A stretch of DNA of 29,387 nt, from positions 1 through 29,387 of the forward strand of contig JADRCO010000622.1 in the NCBI GenBank assembly GCA_021464525.1, given 5' to 3'. Positions 1 to 11,802 of the stretch are shown piece after piece. The notes beneath the pieces are model-generated. The model saw nothing but the letters and a program-made list of their open reading frames with translations, made no database searches and was not told the DNA's origin. Positions within the stretch are counted from its first letter, which is position 1, and each line of letters begins with the position of its first letter. Source of the stretch: Rhizophagus sp. LPA8_4_AMF (taxonomy: Eukaryota; Glomeromycota; Glomeromycetes; Glomerales; Glomeraceae). The translations under genes and the position numbers were made by a program.

Positions 1-3000
1 AACAGTTGTTCTGAAGTTTCATGTTTTAAACAAATAGTTACAAATTATAGATTTGGTAGCTTTAGTAATGTGTATCATTATAAAAGACAAAAATTTAATG
101 AAAGTGTGAAACATTGTAAATTCTGTGGAAAATTAATTGATGAACAGATTTCGTCAAATAATCATATTGAATTTAAGTTATGTCCAAATTGTTATCAAAT
201 TTCTTCTGGGTGGATTGAATCAACTTTGGCTGAAAAAGACATTCCAATTCTTTATTTACCTTGGTGGGATTCTAATAATCAATGTATATCTTGTGATCAA
301 ATCCTAGAATTTAATTCTTCTGATTGCCAAAAATGGTGTTCAAATTGCATTATAATTTATATTGGATGTAGATATTGTTTAACAACAAATATTATCTTTG
401 GAATTACAAACCTATCTCAATGTAAAAGATGTGAAAGAATGTCATTAATCACCATTGAAATTAAAAGTATTGAAAAGGAAATTATTTTGTCCACAAAAAT
501 CAACTCTAATAATCATTATCAAATTGTTAATTATATGGATAATAGAGTTGAAACTTCTGCTCCATTAGAAGTATACAGTTTTATAAAAAATCTTAATTAT
601 CTTCCATTAAGACCATTAATGGATTGGTGTTCTTATTCACAAATAACAAATTTAGAAAACCTAATTGTTCCAATTATGTTTATTCCTTTTAATAATAATG
701 AGGATGAATGTCATTATTGTAAAAAACTCTATTCTGTAACATCTTTATTCCAGCAAAAATATTGTAGATACTGCTTGTTTTTTTATTTTAAATATACCGC
801 CAATAACAATTTGGAAGTATATATAAGTACAAAGGATATTCAATGTAACAGACATAAACCAAGAAGCTTGGATTTTTATACACAAGATATTCAAGAATGG
901 TGCAAAAATTGTTCTGAAGTTTTATATTTTAAACAAGTAGTTACAAATTGTAGATTTGATAGATTTTATGATATTCATAGAGGACAAAAATTAATTGAAA
1001 ATTGCAAATTATGTGGAAACTTAATTTATGATCAGATTTCATCAGGTTATATTGAATTTAAGTTATATCCAAATTGTAATCAAATTTTTTCTGGATGGAT
1101 TGAATCAACTTTGACTAAAAAAACCATTCCAATTCTTTATTTACCTTGGTGGGATGCTCATAATATATGCACAATTTGTGATCAGAACCTAATATTTATA
1201 TCTAATCATCAAAAATGGTGTTCAAACTGCATTATTATTTATATTGGATGTAGATATTGTTTAACAACGAATATCATTTTTGATGTTACAGAACAATCCC
1301 AATGTAGGAAATGCGAAATAATATTAAATTTTTATGATCAAAATCTTAACAACAAACAATGTGCAGCACTTAACAATAATACTTACAATCAAATTACTTA
1401 TTATATAAATAATTCTAATGAAAATTCTAATCCATTAGAGATATATAATTTTATAAATAGACTTTTTCTTCCTTCAAACTCATTAATTGGTTGGATTTCA
1501 TATTCACAAGTTACCAATATAGAAAATTATGAAGTTTTTCTCAACTTACCTATACCAGTTATGTTTATTCCTTTTAATAATAATGAGAATGAATGTCATT
1601 ATTGTAAAGGGCGTTATTCTGCAACATATTTATTTAAACAAAGATATTGCAGATACTGCTTGAATTTATATATTAAATGTACATTTAACAACATTATGGA
1701 TGTATGTATAAGGTCAAATATTACTCAATGCAATAGACATAAACCAAGAAGCTTGGATTTTTGTACACAAAATATTCAAGAATGGTGCAACAATTGTTCT
1801 GAAGTTTCATATTTTAGACAAGTAGTTACAAATTATAGATTTGATAAATTTTATGATATTCCTAGAAGACTAAAGTTTATTGAAATTGAAAAATATTGTA
1901 AATTATGTGGAAAATTAATTTATGAGCAGATTTCACCAAATAATATTGAATTTAAGTTATGTCCAAATTGTTATCAAATTTCTTTTGAATGGGTTAAATC
2001 AACTTTGACTGAAAGGATCACTCCAATTCTTTATTTACCTTGGTGGGATGGATATAATCAATGCATAATTTGTGACCAAATCCTAAAATTTAATTCTGGT
2101 AATCAAAAATGGTGTTCAGATTGCATTATAATTTATATTGGATGTAGATATTGTTTAACAACAAATATTATTTTTGGAATTACAAATCAATCTCAATGTA
2201 AAACATGCAAAAGAATATTATCTATTACTGTTAATATCAATATCTATAGTGGTATGAAGGAAGTCTTTAATAATATGAAACATGCAATAATATTAAATGA
2301 GATTACTAATTTTATTGAAAACATTCTAAATGAAAATACCAATCCGTTAATTATTTATGGTTCTATTAAAAGAATATTCCTTGATTTCATAGCAAACCAG
2401 TCAATAATAAAGGAAATTCCATATTCTCAAATTTCAAATTTAAAAAAAATAGCAGAAGGAGGATTCGGTATTGTCTATAAAGCAACTTGGATGGGTAATA
2501 ATGTTGCTGTAAAAAGATTTCTGAATTCACAAAATATTAGTAAATGTTTTTTAAATGAGGTAATTGATCTATATTGTAATCATTTTATTTCATTTATCTA
2601 ATTAATTAACTATTATATAATTAGGTACTATCATTTATTCAATGTTATACTCGAGCATATATTATTAAAGCTCATGGAATTACACAAGATATTAAAACAA
2701 AAGATTATATGTTAGTAATGGAATATGCAAGTGGTGGAAATCTACATAATTACTTGCAAAGAAATTTTGAAGATATTACATGGAATAAAAAATTACGTAT
2801 TTTATTGAATGTCTCAGAAGGGTATGTACTGCATACGAATATTAATTAGTTATTATTACTTACATTAAATAATGATATATTATTTTATTTTCATTTCAGA
2901 CTTAAAGTTATCCATGAAAAAAATTTTATGCATCGTGATTTTCATAGTGGGAATATATTATTATCATCATATGAAAAATGGTTAATTTGTGATTTAGGAT

Positions 3001-3941
3001 TATCACAACCTGCAAATAATACATCATCTAATGACGAAATATATGGAGTAATACCTTATATTGCGCCAGAAATATTTAGAGGTAGCAAATTTTCAAAAGA
3101 ATCTGATATTTATAGCTTAGGTATGATCATGTGGGAGTTAATAACAGGTTGTAAACCTTTTGGTGATGTTGAACATGACATTAATCTCATTTATGAGATT
3201 ATTGATGGAAATCGACCTGAAATTACAAATGATACTCCTGAATGTTATGTTAACTTAATGAAAAGATGCTGGAATTCTGATCCTTCAAAAAGGCCTTCAA
3301 CAACTGAAATTACAAAATTTTTTGGTGATTGGTGTCGTAAAAATGAATGTGTAGAACAATTTGAACAAGCTGAAAGAAAAAGATTAGAATTAATACAAAT
3401 GAAACAACTTGGTCCTAAATTTAGTAAAAAACCTCATCATAATGCTATTTATACTAGCAGACCATTAAGTTTTATGTTTTCTAATCCATCTTCAATAGTT
3501 TTTTCTAATTTAAGACGAGGTATGCACTTATATATTTTCGTAAAAAAGATCATTGCTTAATTTGATGGATAATATTTTTCTTTACTATTTTAGTCAGTAA
3601 CAAATTAATTGAAAGCAATGAAGGTAACTGTTGAATAAACTTATTAGTTTAAACAATTAATTTTAACATTAGCTCATTTTATTTAGAATATATTTCCGAA
3701 GAAGAACTAAACCTTGATATAAAAATAAGTATTAGTAATACTATTGATTATTATAATAGATCATTAAAGCGCAATATTTCCAAAGTATTACAAAATGATA
3801 CCCAAAGTTATAGTAAGCAAATTTGTATTATTAATTATAAATAATACCAAATATTAAATATCTGAATGTGTATATTTTTTTATAGGAAAGAATATTAAAG
3901 CTGAGTCCAGTTTAAGTTCGAAGTTTCAAGTTAACGATTGA
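1..3941 (+). CDS. Cys-rich module repeat protein with C-terminal TKL-type protein kinase (5' partial)
   Basis: The frame is open from base 1, so the start lies upstream. Proposed exons are 1-2559, 2625-2821, 2900-3519, 3594-3623, 3687-3812 and 3886-3941, which join in phase to give 1195 aa inside the window. The first part holds Cys-rich units starting near 115, 1003 and 1897 (periods of 888 and 894 bp), plus the tail of an earlier unit. Each unit has several CxxC pairs (CKFC/CPNC, WCSNC, GCRYC, CHYC, YCRYC), which suggests zinc-ribbon-like folds. The third unit runs into a kinase: glycine-rich loop EGGFGIVYKA near 2455, VAVK lysine near 2510, catalytic loop HRDFHSGN near 2932, DLG in place of DFG near 2991, and APE near 3066. 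All main catalytic residues are present, so the kinase is probably active. The short C-terminal tail after the kinase is spread over small exons. Its substrate and ligand are unknown. The family resemblance to Rhizophagus kinases is from memory. Confidence 0.88.
115..2240 (+). repeat. Tandem coding repeat of about 890 bp (Cys-rich module)
   Basis: Three in-frame units begin at the first Cys of the CK(F/L)CG motif at about 115, 1003 and 1897. Units 1 and 2 are complete at about 296-298 codons. Unit 3 keeps only the first half before the sequence changes to the kinase. Bases 1-114 are the end of one more unit. Shared blocks include LYLPWWD, QKWCS(N/D)C, IGCRYCLTTNIIF and CNRHKPRSLDF, so the copies arose by duplication of one module. 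Confidence 0.9.
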
Positions 3942-4847
3942 ATTTTTCGTTAATATATAAGTAAATAGTGTTTTTTTCTTTTTTCTTTTTTTTTAATTTA
4001 ACATATTTCCTATTTGTTTATAATCTATACTTATATAACTAATACTAGAATAAATTCTTTGTGGACAAACAATGAAGAAAGGAGGAGTTCTTATAAAAAT
4101 AATAATGTTGTAGTATAACCTCATTGAATATTTAAATATACAATATTTCAATTTTAGTATTCTTATTAAACTTTAAGATATTACATGTTTTAAACTTTAT
4201 AGATACAGTAGTATTTTTATGTAAATTGTCAAATTTGATGTCCATTTTAAATAATTTCTTTACAGTAAAACAAATTGATTATTTAGTATATTTTTGAGTA
4301 CCATTGATAACTTCTCTAAGATTAAAATTATTATGACAGTATAACTAATACCACCCAAAATAAATTAGTTAAATTATTGAGAAATTAGAATATTGTGTCT
4401 AAATTGCTTGAATTCTATAATTGAATTATTAATTAAATGTTATACTTGCTGGAATATTTGAGCGTATTTCAATTATTTAAGGTTTGTTCAAAGTCTAAGA
4501 AAGGCTTATTCCATCAAATTTATATAAATTTATTCAGAACATGATTTCGTAATTTTATAATTTTGACTTAATCGCAACGAAAATTACTGAATAAAGTATG
4601 GCTTTCAATAGTACTATTAAAAAATAATATGAAAATTTTAAAACATGCTTACCAACATTATAAAAAAGTTTAATTCATGATTCATGATTAAACTAATTTC
4701 ATATCCGATTTCCAATTTTTTATATAATATTTATCAAAGTTTTAGTAATAAAATTTTAAAATAACTATTTTACACCCTTACAGTTGACTAACGAACCTAA
4801 TAATATTTAATTTTTTTTCAGACGCGATACGCGGCGCATTACAATAA

Positions 4848-4877
4848 AGAGTCTTGTAGTACAGAGTCTTGTAGTAC
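4848..4877. repeat. Perfect 15-bp tandem duplication
   Basis: The unit agagtcttgtagtac occurs twice with no gap, at 4848-4862 and 4863-4877. Confidence 0.9.
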
Positions 4878-5085
4878 ATAGTTACACTATTACACAAAAT
4901 TTGAATCATGTGAGTCAGTTAAAATTTTTTTACGTTTTCATTTTTTTTTAGCCAAAAATAACAGGATGAAAGAAGATTAATTAATGAAGTTATTATCACG
5001 TCAAAGAAAATAAACATTACAAACAGGTGGTTAAGTACTATTTAGACTATGGTTAACAGTTTGATGTAGTTATAAATATAATAAG

Positions 5086-5149
5086 CAGTGTTGAGAAGTT
5101 TGTCCAAAACTTTATCAAATCCTAAAAATCTGTCCCAAACTCAACACTG
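5086..5149. repeat. Short inverted repeat, possible MITE remnant
   Basis: CAGTGTTGAG at 5086-5095 is mirrored by CTCAACACTG at 5140-5149, and the inner parts (gtttg / caaac) also partly pair. The perfect 10-bp arms lie about 44 bp apart. This could be a minimal end-to-end remnant of a DNA transposon, but no clear target-site duplication is visible. Confidence 0.5.
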
Positions 5150-6203
5150 AAAGTAGGTATTAGAATTGTTATTAGTCATGTAATCAAATTTACCCTACGT
5201 AACTTAGCGTGCGTTATTAAACGAATCATAAAAAAAATCTGCGCACATGATCCGGATGGTTATTTCCAGTAATTATTATAATATTATTATCTTTATTGAT
5301 TAAACAATCATCTAGTTATTATTACCTATGAAAGTATAGATATACAAATTTAGATATACAAATTTATATAGGATAAAAAATATATGAAACAAATGTAAGT
5401 AAGTTACTGTATATAATTAAACCTGGAAAATTTTTTGGTCTGTTAACTAAAAAATATTTTTATGTTAAAAATTTATTTTTGGTAATTATCTTTCATTTCT
5501 TAATCGGCAAAATAAAATATATGTTAAAATTTTATAAAAACTTATTTATGTACTTTTAAATATAATAAACTATTAAGGCACTACTACATTTTACTTACTT
5601 TAGCTATAATAGATTGTGTATTTTATTTGTCAATATTATGATTGTTAACTAAGTAGTTTTTGTTCTTGTGCATTACAAATATTATTAATCATGCTACAAT
5701 ACTATTCCCAATACATTGTGTTAAGTTCTTTAATCATAGATGACATTTTGGTTTATTACGTAATTCCTCTAATAATTCCTTAGACTTGAAATGTAATAAA
5801 ATAAAAGGAAATAAAAATTTATTATTATTATTATAACATAATTCAAGTAAATTCCAAAATACCTTATCTAATACTCATGTAATTGGTTTCATAAATATAT
5901 TACTCATAATCACTTTCAACAATATAATTATCATTACTTTCTACAACTTAATTTCGAATTGTTGACATACAGTACAAGCACATTCGATAATGCTCAAGAA
6001 TTATAATCAATTGAAGCCAAAATAAATAAAAATGGCAATCAACATGAGGAAGCATGCTACAAATTAGGAAATATAGCATTTTTTAGCCAATCAGAGCAAC
6101 TCTATGAAAGAAAAAGATAAGCCCTGTTCAATTCTAGATCGGACCGGATTGATCGCAAAATGTGCCTCTAAATTATTGGTTAAACTAGAATGTGCGATTT
6201 GCT

Positions 6204-6220
6204 GGGGGACTTCGTCCTCC
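6204..6220. repeat. GC-rich hairpin
   Basis: GGGGGAC (6204-6210) and GTCCTCC (6214-6220) pair with one G-T around a TTC loop. It stands out in otherwise very AT-rich DNA and sits after a CGGACCGG-rich stretch (about 6140-6155), so it may be part of an old miniature repeat. Confidence 0.45.
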
Positions 6221-7464
6221 AAACATAACATTTATAATTAAAAAAATTCTTTGATGTTTAGATTACTCTCCTGTATAAATAAATTGAATTGTGTAATGTG
6301 AAATGGGTGATATACTATTGAAGTCATGTGAGAGTTTTTCATTATTAATTAATGATACCTTTATAAATTTTCTTTTTATAATTTTATTTAAATTGTAACA
6401 AAAAGAAACTCAGAATATTGGTAATATTTTAAGGTTAAAAAAAGTCCCTTTAGAATATAATTTATAAAACCATTTTTAAAAAAAGTCCTATTTCTAAAGA
6501 AAAAAAAAATGTTAATACCACTTCTAAAACAAAAAAATTCCATTCTATCCTCAACTTACTAAAAATTCTGGTCTGATTTATAGTCTAGAAACCATCCTTA
6601 AAGAAAAAAATAATAGGAATGCTGAATTCCAAGTTCCTAAGAAAAAAAAGTAAATGGAACATTAGTACAGTAATATTCCCAAAAAATTAATCCCACCCTT
6701 CTCTTGGTTTATACTTTTCCAGATTCTGGTATCTAAAAGGCTAAATTTCAGGTTCGGAAAGCTGCCCTTAAAGAAAAATAATGAAAATAAATATTAATAA
6801 CATTCCAAAACATTATTTTTTAAAAACAATTGTTATAAAATGGTTAATTTAAACACCATAACCAAATTTTTTTTTAATAAAATTAAAAATATATGTTGTA
6901 ATTTATTAAAAAACCAAAAAAAAAATACTTTATTTTTTTTTCATATAAAAAGAATATAATAGTGAAGACAAAAATAAAGTATTTTTTATATATTTTTTAA
7001 TAAACAGTCTGTTATAGACTGAAAAACATTTTTTATTTTTGATGAAACAGTCAGTTAAAAACTGAAAAAAAATGAAAAAAAATTATCTGTTATCAATCAG
7101 CAGTCAAATTTTGCATTATGGCATATTACATGGAGAATTTCAAGATATTATGCTATCAATTAGTAGTAAACTGCTAGAATTATATATATTTATATTTTTA
7201 TTTAAATAAAAAATAAATACATTTTTTTATTAAATTTTAACAAGTATCAAAAGTCTTTAAATATTTCTTTTTAAAGTTCAAGTTTTTAAAAAAAAATTAT
7301 ATTTTTTTTAATAGAACGCGTATTTCGTGAAAAAAATTCTGACAAAAATTTATAACATCACAGGCACGTGATTAATATTGTGATATGTGACATCTGTGCA
7401 AAAATTGCCGGTGTTGCTGTGGTAGTTATAAAATATCTATACTTTTGAGAACTGTATATTTAAG

Positions 7465-7670
7465 CTATTTGATAAAATTAATATTTGAGTAATTCCATAA
7501 ATGCTGAAGAACTTAACTTAAGTCTCCTAGACCTATTTCATTTAACCAAAGTACTGAAATTATGCTAAAAAATTGAAAAAATATATCTGATATCTTAAAA
7601 TTAAATGTTAAAATTAATATTATAAAAACAAAAAAACGCGTTTGTTTATGAGAGAAGAGTGCATACATGT
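7465..7670 (+). repeat. Dispersed repeat, copy 1
   Basis: The stretch reading aattaatatttgagtaattc and continuing through ctatttcattta, then attaatattataaa and aaaaaacgcgttt, matches 27405-27690 in the same order and orientation with many substitutions and small indels. There are no visible terminal repeats and no coding potential. The two copies are about 20 kb apart. Confidence 0.6.
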
Positions 7671-8224
7671 ATAACAATATTCTATAGTTTTTAAAAAATT
7701 ATTTTGATGTGAAAAGAAAAATAGAAAAAGAGAGAATTTTGGACTATGGTTACACAAATTTCCCTTTATATGAAAATGGTCTGCATGTTACATGCGCGGT
7801 GATTGATATGTAAGGAGCCTGCTTTGTACTAGGGAATATGTATCTAGCAACGTTACTTGGATATTCATGCATTTAGGATAATGGCTTGTTGAACCAAAGA
7901 GGTATTTACCAGTACTGGCTGCAGGGGATTGTAAGTAGGAAGTATGCATGAAATTATCAACAAAATTTTTTTATGATTACAGTAATACAGTATAATAATA
8001 ATAGACCGGCTTACCTTTTCGAATCCATGACGTAACACCATATTTTATTTACATATTTATTATTTGTTTCATATGCTAATCTTTATTACCATTTGCACAT
8101 AAAAATATAATCTGATTTTTAGTTACTATAAATGGCGATTACATCATAACTTTGGAATTAACTAAATAACGCATTCATTTAATACATAAAAAGAATGTAA
8201 ACAAACGTTTAGTACATTTTTCCA

Positions 8225-8505
8225 AATAAATCATTAATTAAACTATTCGACATATAAGGAAATAACGTCACAAATAAAATTTTGATTTGTATTCTTAAAA
8301 TATGTACATGCTCGAATAGGTTGCAAACATAAATTACACTCTTACGTCATATAAACTTTGAGTAATCACACACGTCTATGACTTCATGTTCTAATGTCTG
8401 GAACCCTATGCACGAGCATTAAAACATTAAAACATTATTTCTAAAAACGACAAAAATAAATCACTTACTACCTATGCTATTTGGCATATGAGGAAATCAC
8501 GCTAC
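8225..8505 (+). promoter_or_regulatory. Duplicated upstream block of the small secreted protein gene
   Basis: The segment 8225-8271 (AATAAATCA, CATATAAGGAAAT, ACG) recurs diverged at 8455-8505 (AATAAATCA, CATATGAGGAAAT, ACG), a 230-bp offset. CRE-like sites (TTACGTCA and close variants) lie at 8028-8035 (reverse), 8263-8270 and 8342-8349. A TATA-like TATATAAA lies at 8567-8574, about 100 bp before the proposed start codon. The role is inferred from position only. Confidence 0.4.
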
Positions 8506-8586
8506 TTTCTCTCTAATTTGTAAATTTACAATGACTAGACGGAAGTATAACGTTATCTTCTTAAAATATATAAAGTCGATGGAGCC

Positions 8587-8622
8587 ATGGAAATGAAAAA
8601 AAAAACACTGTCATTTTTCTAA
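8587..8622 (+). CDS. Possible short upstream ORF (11 codons)
   Basis: An ATG at 8587 opens an 11-codon frame (MEMKKKTLSFF) closed at 8622, just downstream of the TATA-like box and 49 bp before the start of the secreted-protein gene. If transcription starts upstream of it, it would act as a leader ORF. The transcript start is unknown. Confidence 0.25.
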   Translation: MEMKKKTLSFF

Positions 8623-8671
8623 AAAATACTATTATCCTTATTCTCGATTTATTATCGTTTCAAATTTAACA

Positions 8672-9149
8672 ATGAATCTTTTTAAATTCCTTACTGTTAC
8701 TATTCTTATGGTAATTAATTTAGGACTTTCTTTGATTTATATTCATAACAAAATATAATTTCATTATGTTTATTTTATAGGTGTGTTTTTTAAAAGATAA
8801 CTTTGAAGCCTATCCTCAATCTCCTAATTTACCACTCCCATTATTTATTGATGTAACGGTTTATAAGGATGATGGTTTTCATGGAACTTCACAAACATTC
8901 ACGTTAAAACCTCTCAAATGCTTTAATCTACCTAGCAACTGGACAGATGTTATCAGTTCGGCCGAAACCAAAAATGATGATTGTGTGGTATTTTTCACTC
9001 TACCGCTTTGTACAGGTCCATTTAAATGTGCTTGTGGAAAAATTGATTTTTTCAAAGAAGGTCCAATTTTTAATGATAAAACCAAATCAATTTTACCAGG
9101 CAATGTGAAGAGTTTAATTAAGACATGTAAGGATCTTATCCCTCTCTAA
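8672..9149 (+). CDS. Small secreted Cys-rich protein, beta/gamma-crystallin-like
   Basis: Two exons, 8672-8710 and 8781-9149, join in phase across a 70-bp GT..AG intron to give 135 aa. Exon 1 supplies the ATG and a hydrophobic N-terminus (MNLFKFLTVTILM, continuing VCFL in exon 2), which looks like a signal peptide. The mature part has six cysteines (60, 81, 90, 96, 98, 129) and an N-glycosylation site NWT at 66. Two segments fit the Greek-key pattern aromatic-x6-Gly: YKDDGFHG (41-48) and FTLPLCTG (85-92). The TDVISS stretch (68-73) resembles the Ca-binding (N/D)(N/D)xx(S/T)S motif. This suggests a beta/gamma-crystallin-type fold, but the match is by eye. A secreted role, for example at the cell surface or host interface, is inference. 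It stands alone, with more than 2 kb of non-coding DNA on each side. Confidence 0.7.
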
Positions 9150-11802
9150 AAAAATTTTTTTTAGGATGCCGGAACCGAATTAATAGCAAGTTCATTCATT
9201 TTTATATTTTCAATTTATTTACTTTGGGAAACATAATTAATTTTACTTATAGAATAGACATTTGTTATATACTTTATTATACAGCACCATGTATCATTTA
9301 CTTTAAAATATCAATATATTTACTTCGTAATAGTGTTTCATTTTCTAATATAGTTTGCTTTGCAACCACTGTATCACTTCTATACATTCGTCTATAATAA
9401 ATATATACTATCGTGTTGAAAATAACATAAATAGCATACGCTTACTATGATAAATTGTGGCTATTGGATTCGTATCCCTGATTTCACATGTTTTAGTAAT
9501 GAATATCGAAGTGTGCTTTTGAAGCCTTTTAAGCTTTTTACAATGCTATTCACAAAATTTCTTTACATTATTGCATTATATATTTAATGTATGATTGTAT
9601 TTGAGCAATACTACTCCGTCTTTTGTATCATTATGTATTATTATTTAATTATAAAATCGAATAAAGTACTTTAGATATTTATTTATTCGAAAAAATGAAT
9701 GCTCATTTTAGTCATTGATCTGTTTATAAATTACTATTCGCATACACAACAATTACAAAGTTAGTTACGGCATAAAGATGTAAATTTTATTAAAAAGTTT
9801 TACTTTTTTAAAGAATTCAAAAATTTTATATGTCGGAATATGGATTAATAGTAAATATATTTTAAAGATATTATACAGTTAAATAACAATTAAAATGCGA
9901 AATGCGAATGTACATGATACGAAAAGCGAAATAATTTTAATGATTATCAATTCATCTCATTGGTTATTTAACGTCACTTTTAAAATTTCCTAACGTGGTA
10001 GTGTCAAAATTATTCTTTACGATTGCGAATTCAATATATGTATGCACTTTATTTCATCTATTCATTATATACAGTGCATTCTATTTGTTATATACCGTAC
10101 ACTCTATTTCTATTTAATCTATTCATTGTACACTCTATCTTTGATATATACTCTGTTTTGTATTCTTTATTAAGCTTTATTCAATAAATATGCACGATAT
10201 ATTTTGTTATTCTATATTTCTATATTTAGTATGGTACATTATGTATGCAAAAAAAAACGCATAATTGAAAGAAAAGAAACTTATACAATATTACAAGAAA
10301 AAACTTTATTGCAATAAGAAAAATTTTTTTAAAAAAATACATAATGAAAAAACTACAATATCGTTTGCTTTAAAAATTACATATATAATCACGTGATTTA
10401 ATAAGGAATTATCAAACCGCATGAAGCTTCGCCTATCTTTTATTATCAAGGAACCATTCCACGATCGTCTTGTCGATCAACAACTTTTTTTGATAAGCAA
10501 GTGTAATCGATGCCGGATTGATCTTATTATTTGATTCTTGTTGTCAACGTTATCATTCCTCTTGTTTGATATTCATGGGTCACTAGGAATCCACAGTAGA
10601 ATTCTTGAGATTAGTTGATATCGCATCCAAATTATTAATTTATGCCCAATGGTTAATGTCTCATGTCGTCAGATAAATGCGCATGCTCTCTTTTGTTACC
10701 AAACGCATAAATTATTATTTGACTCTTGTTATCCACTAAATAACTAATACACATATCCTCTATTTTTGATTATTAAATTTCTTTAACTGTTGTTGAATTA
10801 TTCTTTGTTCTCTGTTGGCTACAGTATATAAATAATAAACGAATGGCGTTTCATGGCAAGATGTTTAGAAATGAGTTCTGCCACTTGATGAGCTAAATCA
10901 TCTCTTGCAAACACGTATGAAAATATGGGATTAATGCGGATGGATGAAATACAAGTATAATTATGGACCTGACAAATATTCATAAGTTGTGAAATGTTCT
11001 TTTGAATTCGGAAACTATAGGTTTAATATTTGTCGTGTAGGTACAACATGCTCATTAAATCTAATAAATCTGTTTTAGCAAATCTCCGGTTGAGGAATGA
11101 AAAATCTCCTCTTTACTCGGTAGTTCCACTAAAGTGTCTTCGAAATGTCCTTCTGATTCGAATTCTTGTTATTAACATCTGTGATGCCATCATTTGTCTG
11201 TTCTGTATTATACAACTCGAGTGTTCATAACTAAAATACCCATCTCAATATATCAAATATGGAATATATGGATCTATTTAATTTCCTAATAATCATATTC
11301 GAGAATTAATATAATTCGAATTTAAATTTTTCATATATTAAATTCTCCTAGTACTGACGGAATGGAAGTTGTTCATGAGTATAAATCGATGCTTTAAATC
11401 GGGCAAATCGAGTATATACCTAGAAAGAATAGGGAGCAGGGGTCATAGCTATCTTCCTACTAACCCTTGACCTCCTGACGTGTTATACGGTAATTACGTA
11501 CAATCTCGAAGGTACCGTTTACGTAAATATGTATTTCATTCGTCAGACCATTTCAGAATTCGTTAAATGATTTCTGTAACAGAACGATAACCCCTAAAAT
11601 ATTAGATTTAAAACATACGAACATAAATTTTGTTAATTTTGTTTAAATTCCTCCGCAAATCCTTACAAGGACAAAATTCTCCCTTTAAGATTAAAAAATT
11701 TTAAAACTTTTTTAATACAAAATATTGATGATAATTTGATTGAAAAATTTTTTTATTAAAAACAAAAAACCAAAACTGATTAAAACCATCAAGAAATATC
11801 AT
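9150..11802. other. Spacer, mostly non-coding
   Basis: The region is AT-rich with degenerate short repeats (for example tctattcatt/cactctattt around 10055-10140) and a direct repeat ttattatttgaYtcttgtt at 10524-10542 and 10712-10730. Base composition is less AT-rich at about 10400-11560. A possible decayed gene lies on the minus strand at about 10725-11230. I see nothing nameable in the remainder. Confidence 0.55.
10725..11230 (-). pseudogene. Possible decayed gene remnant of unknown family
   Basis: On the minus strand, successive frames show short protein-like stretches with codon use unlike the surrounding DNA: NTEQTNDGITDVNNK, then LVELPSKEEIFHSSTGDLL, then an ATG-initiated 54-codon frame (10983 to 10819) with FARDDLAHQVAELISKHLA, then YYLYTVANREQRIIQQQLKK. 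No single frame spans them, and intron signals do not obviously connect them. The most likely reading is a broken gene whose end was near 10725. I do not recognise the family. A short functional gene using the 54-codon frame is possible but less likely. Confidence 0.3.

Larger units (their letters stand above)
3942..8671. other. Long non-coding spacer, AT-rich
   Basis: I see no convincing coding exon here on either strand. It contains a short tandem duplication (4848-4877), an inverted repeat (5086-5149), a GC-rich hairpin (6204-6220), long A/T-tract sequence (about 6380-7300), one copy of a dispersed repeat (about 7465-7670) and a duplicated promoter-like block (8225-8505). The rest shows nothing I can name. 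Confidence 0.6.

Noticed and set aside
6380-7300. A-tract-rich sequence with recurring aaaaaagtcc and cagtctgt words as a tandem array
   Set aside because: Spacing is irregular and similarity is limited to low-complexity words, so no array was called.
11030-11230. Plus-strand open frame of 66 codons
   Set aside because: No ATG start, no motif and no promoter; the opposite strand is more protein-like there.
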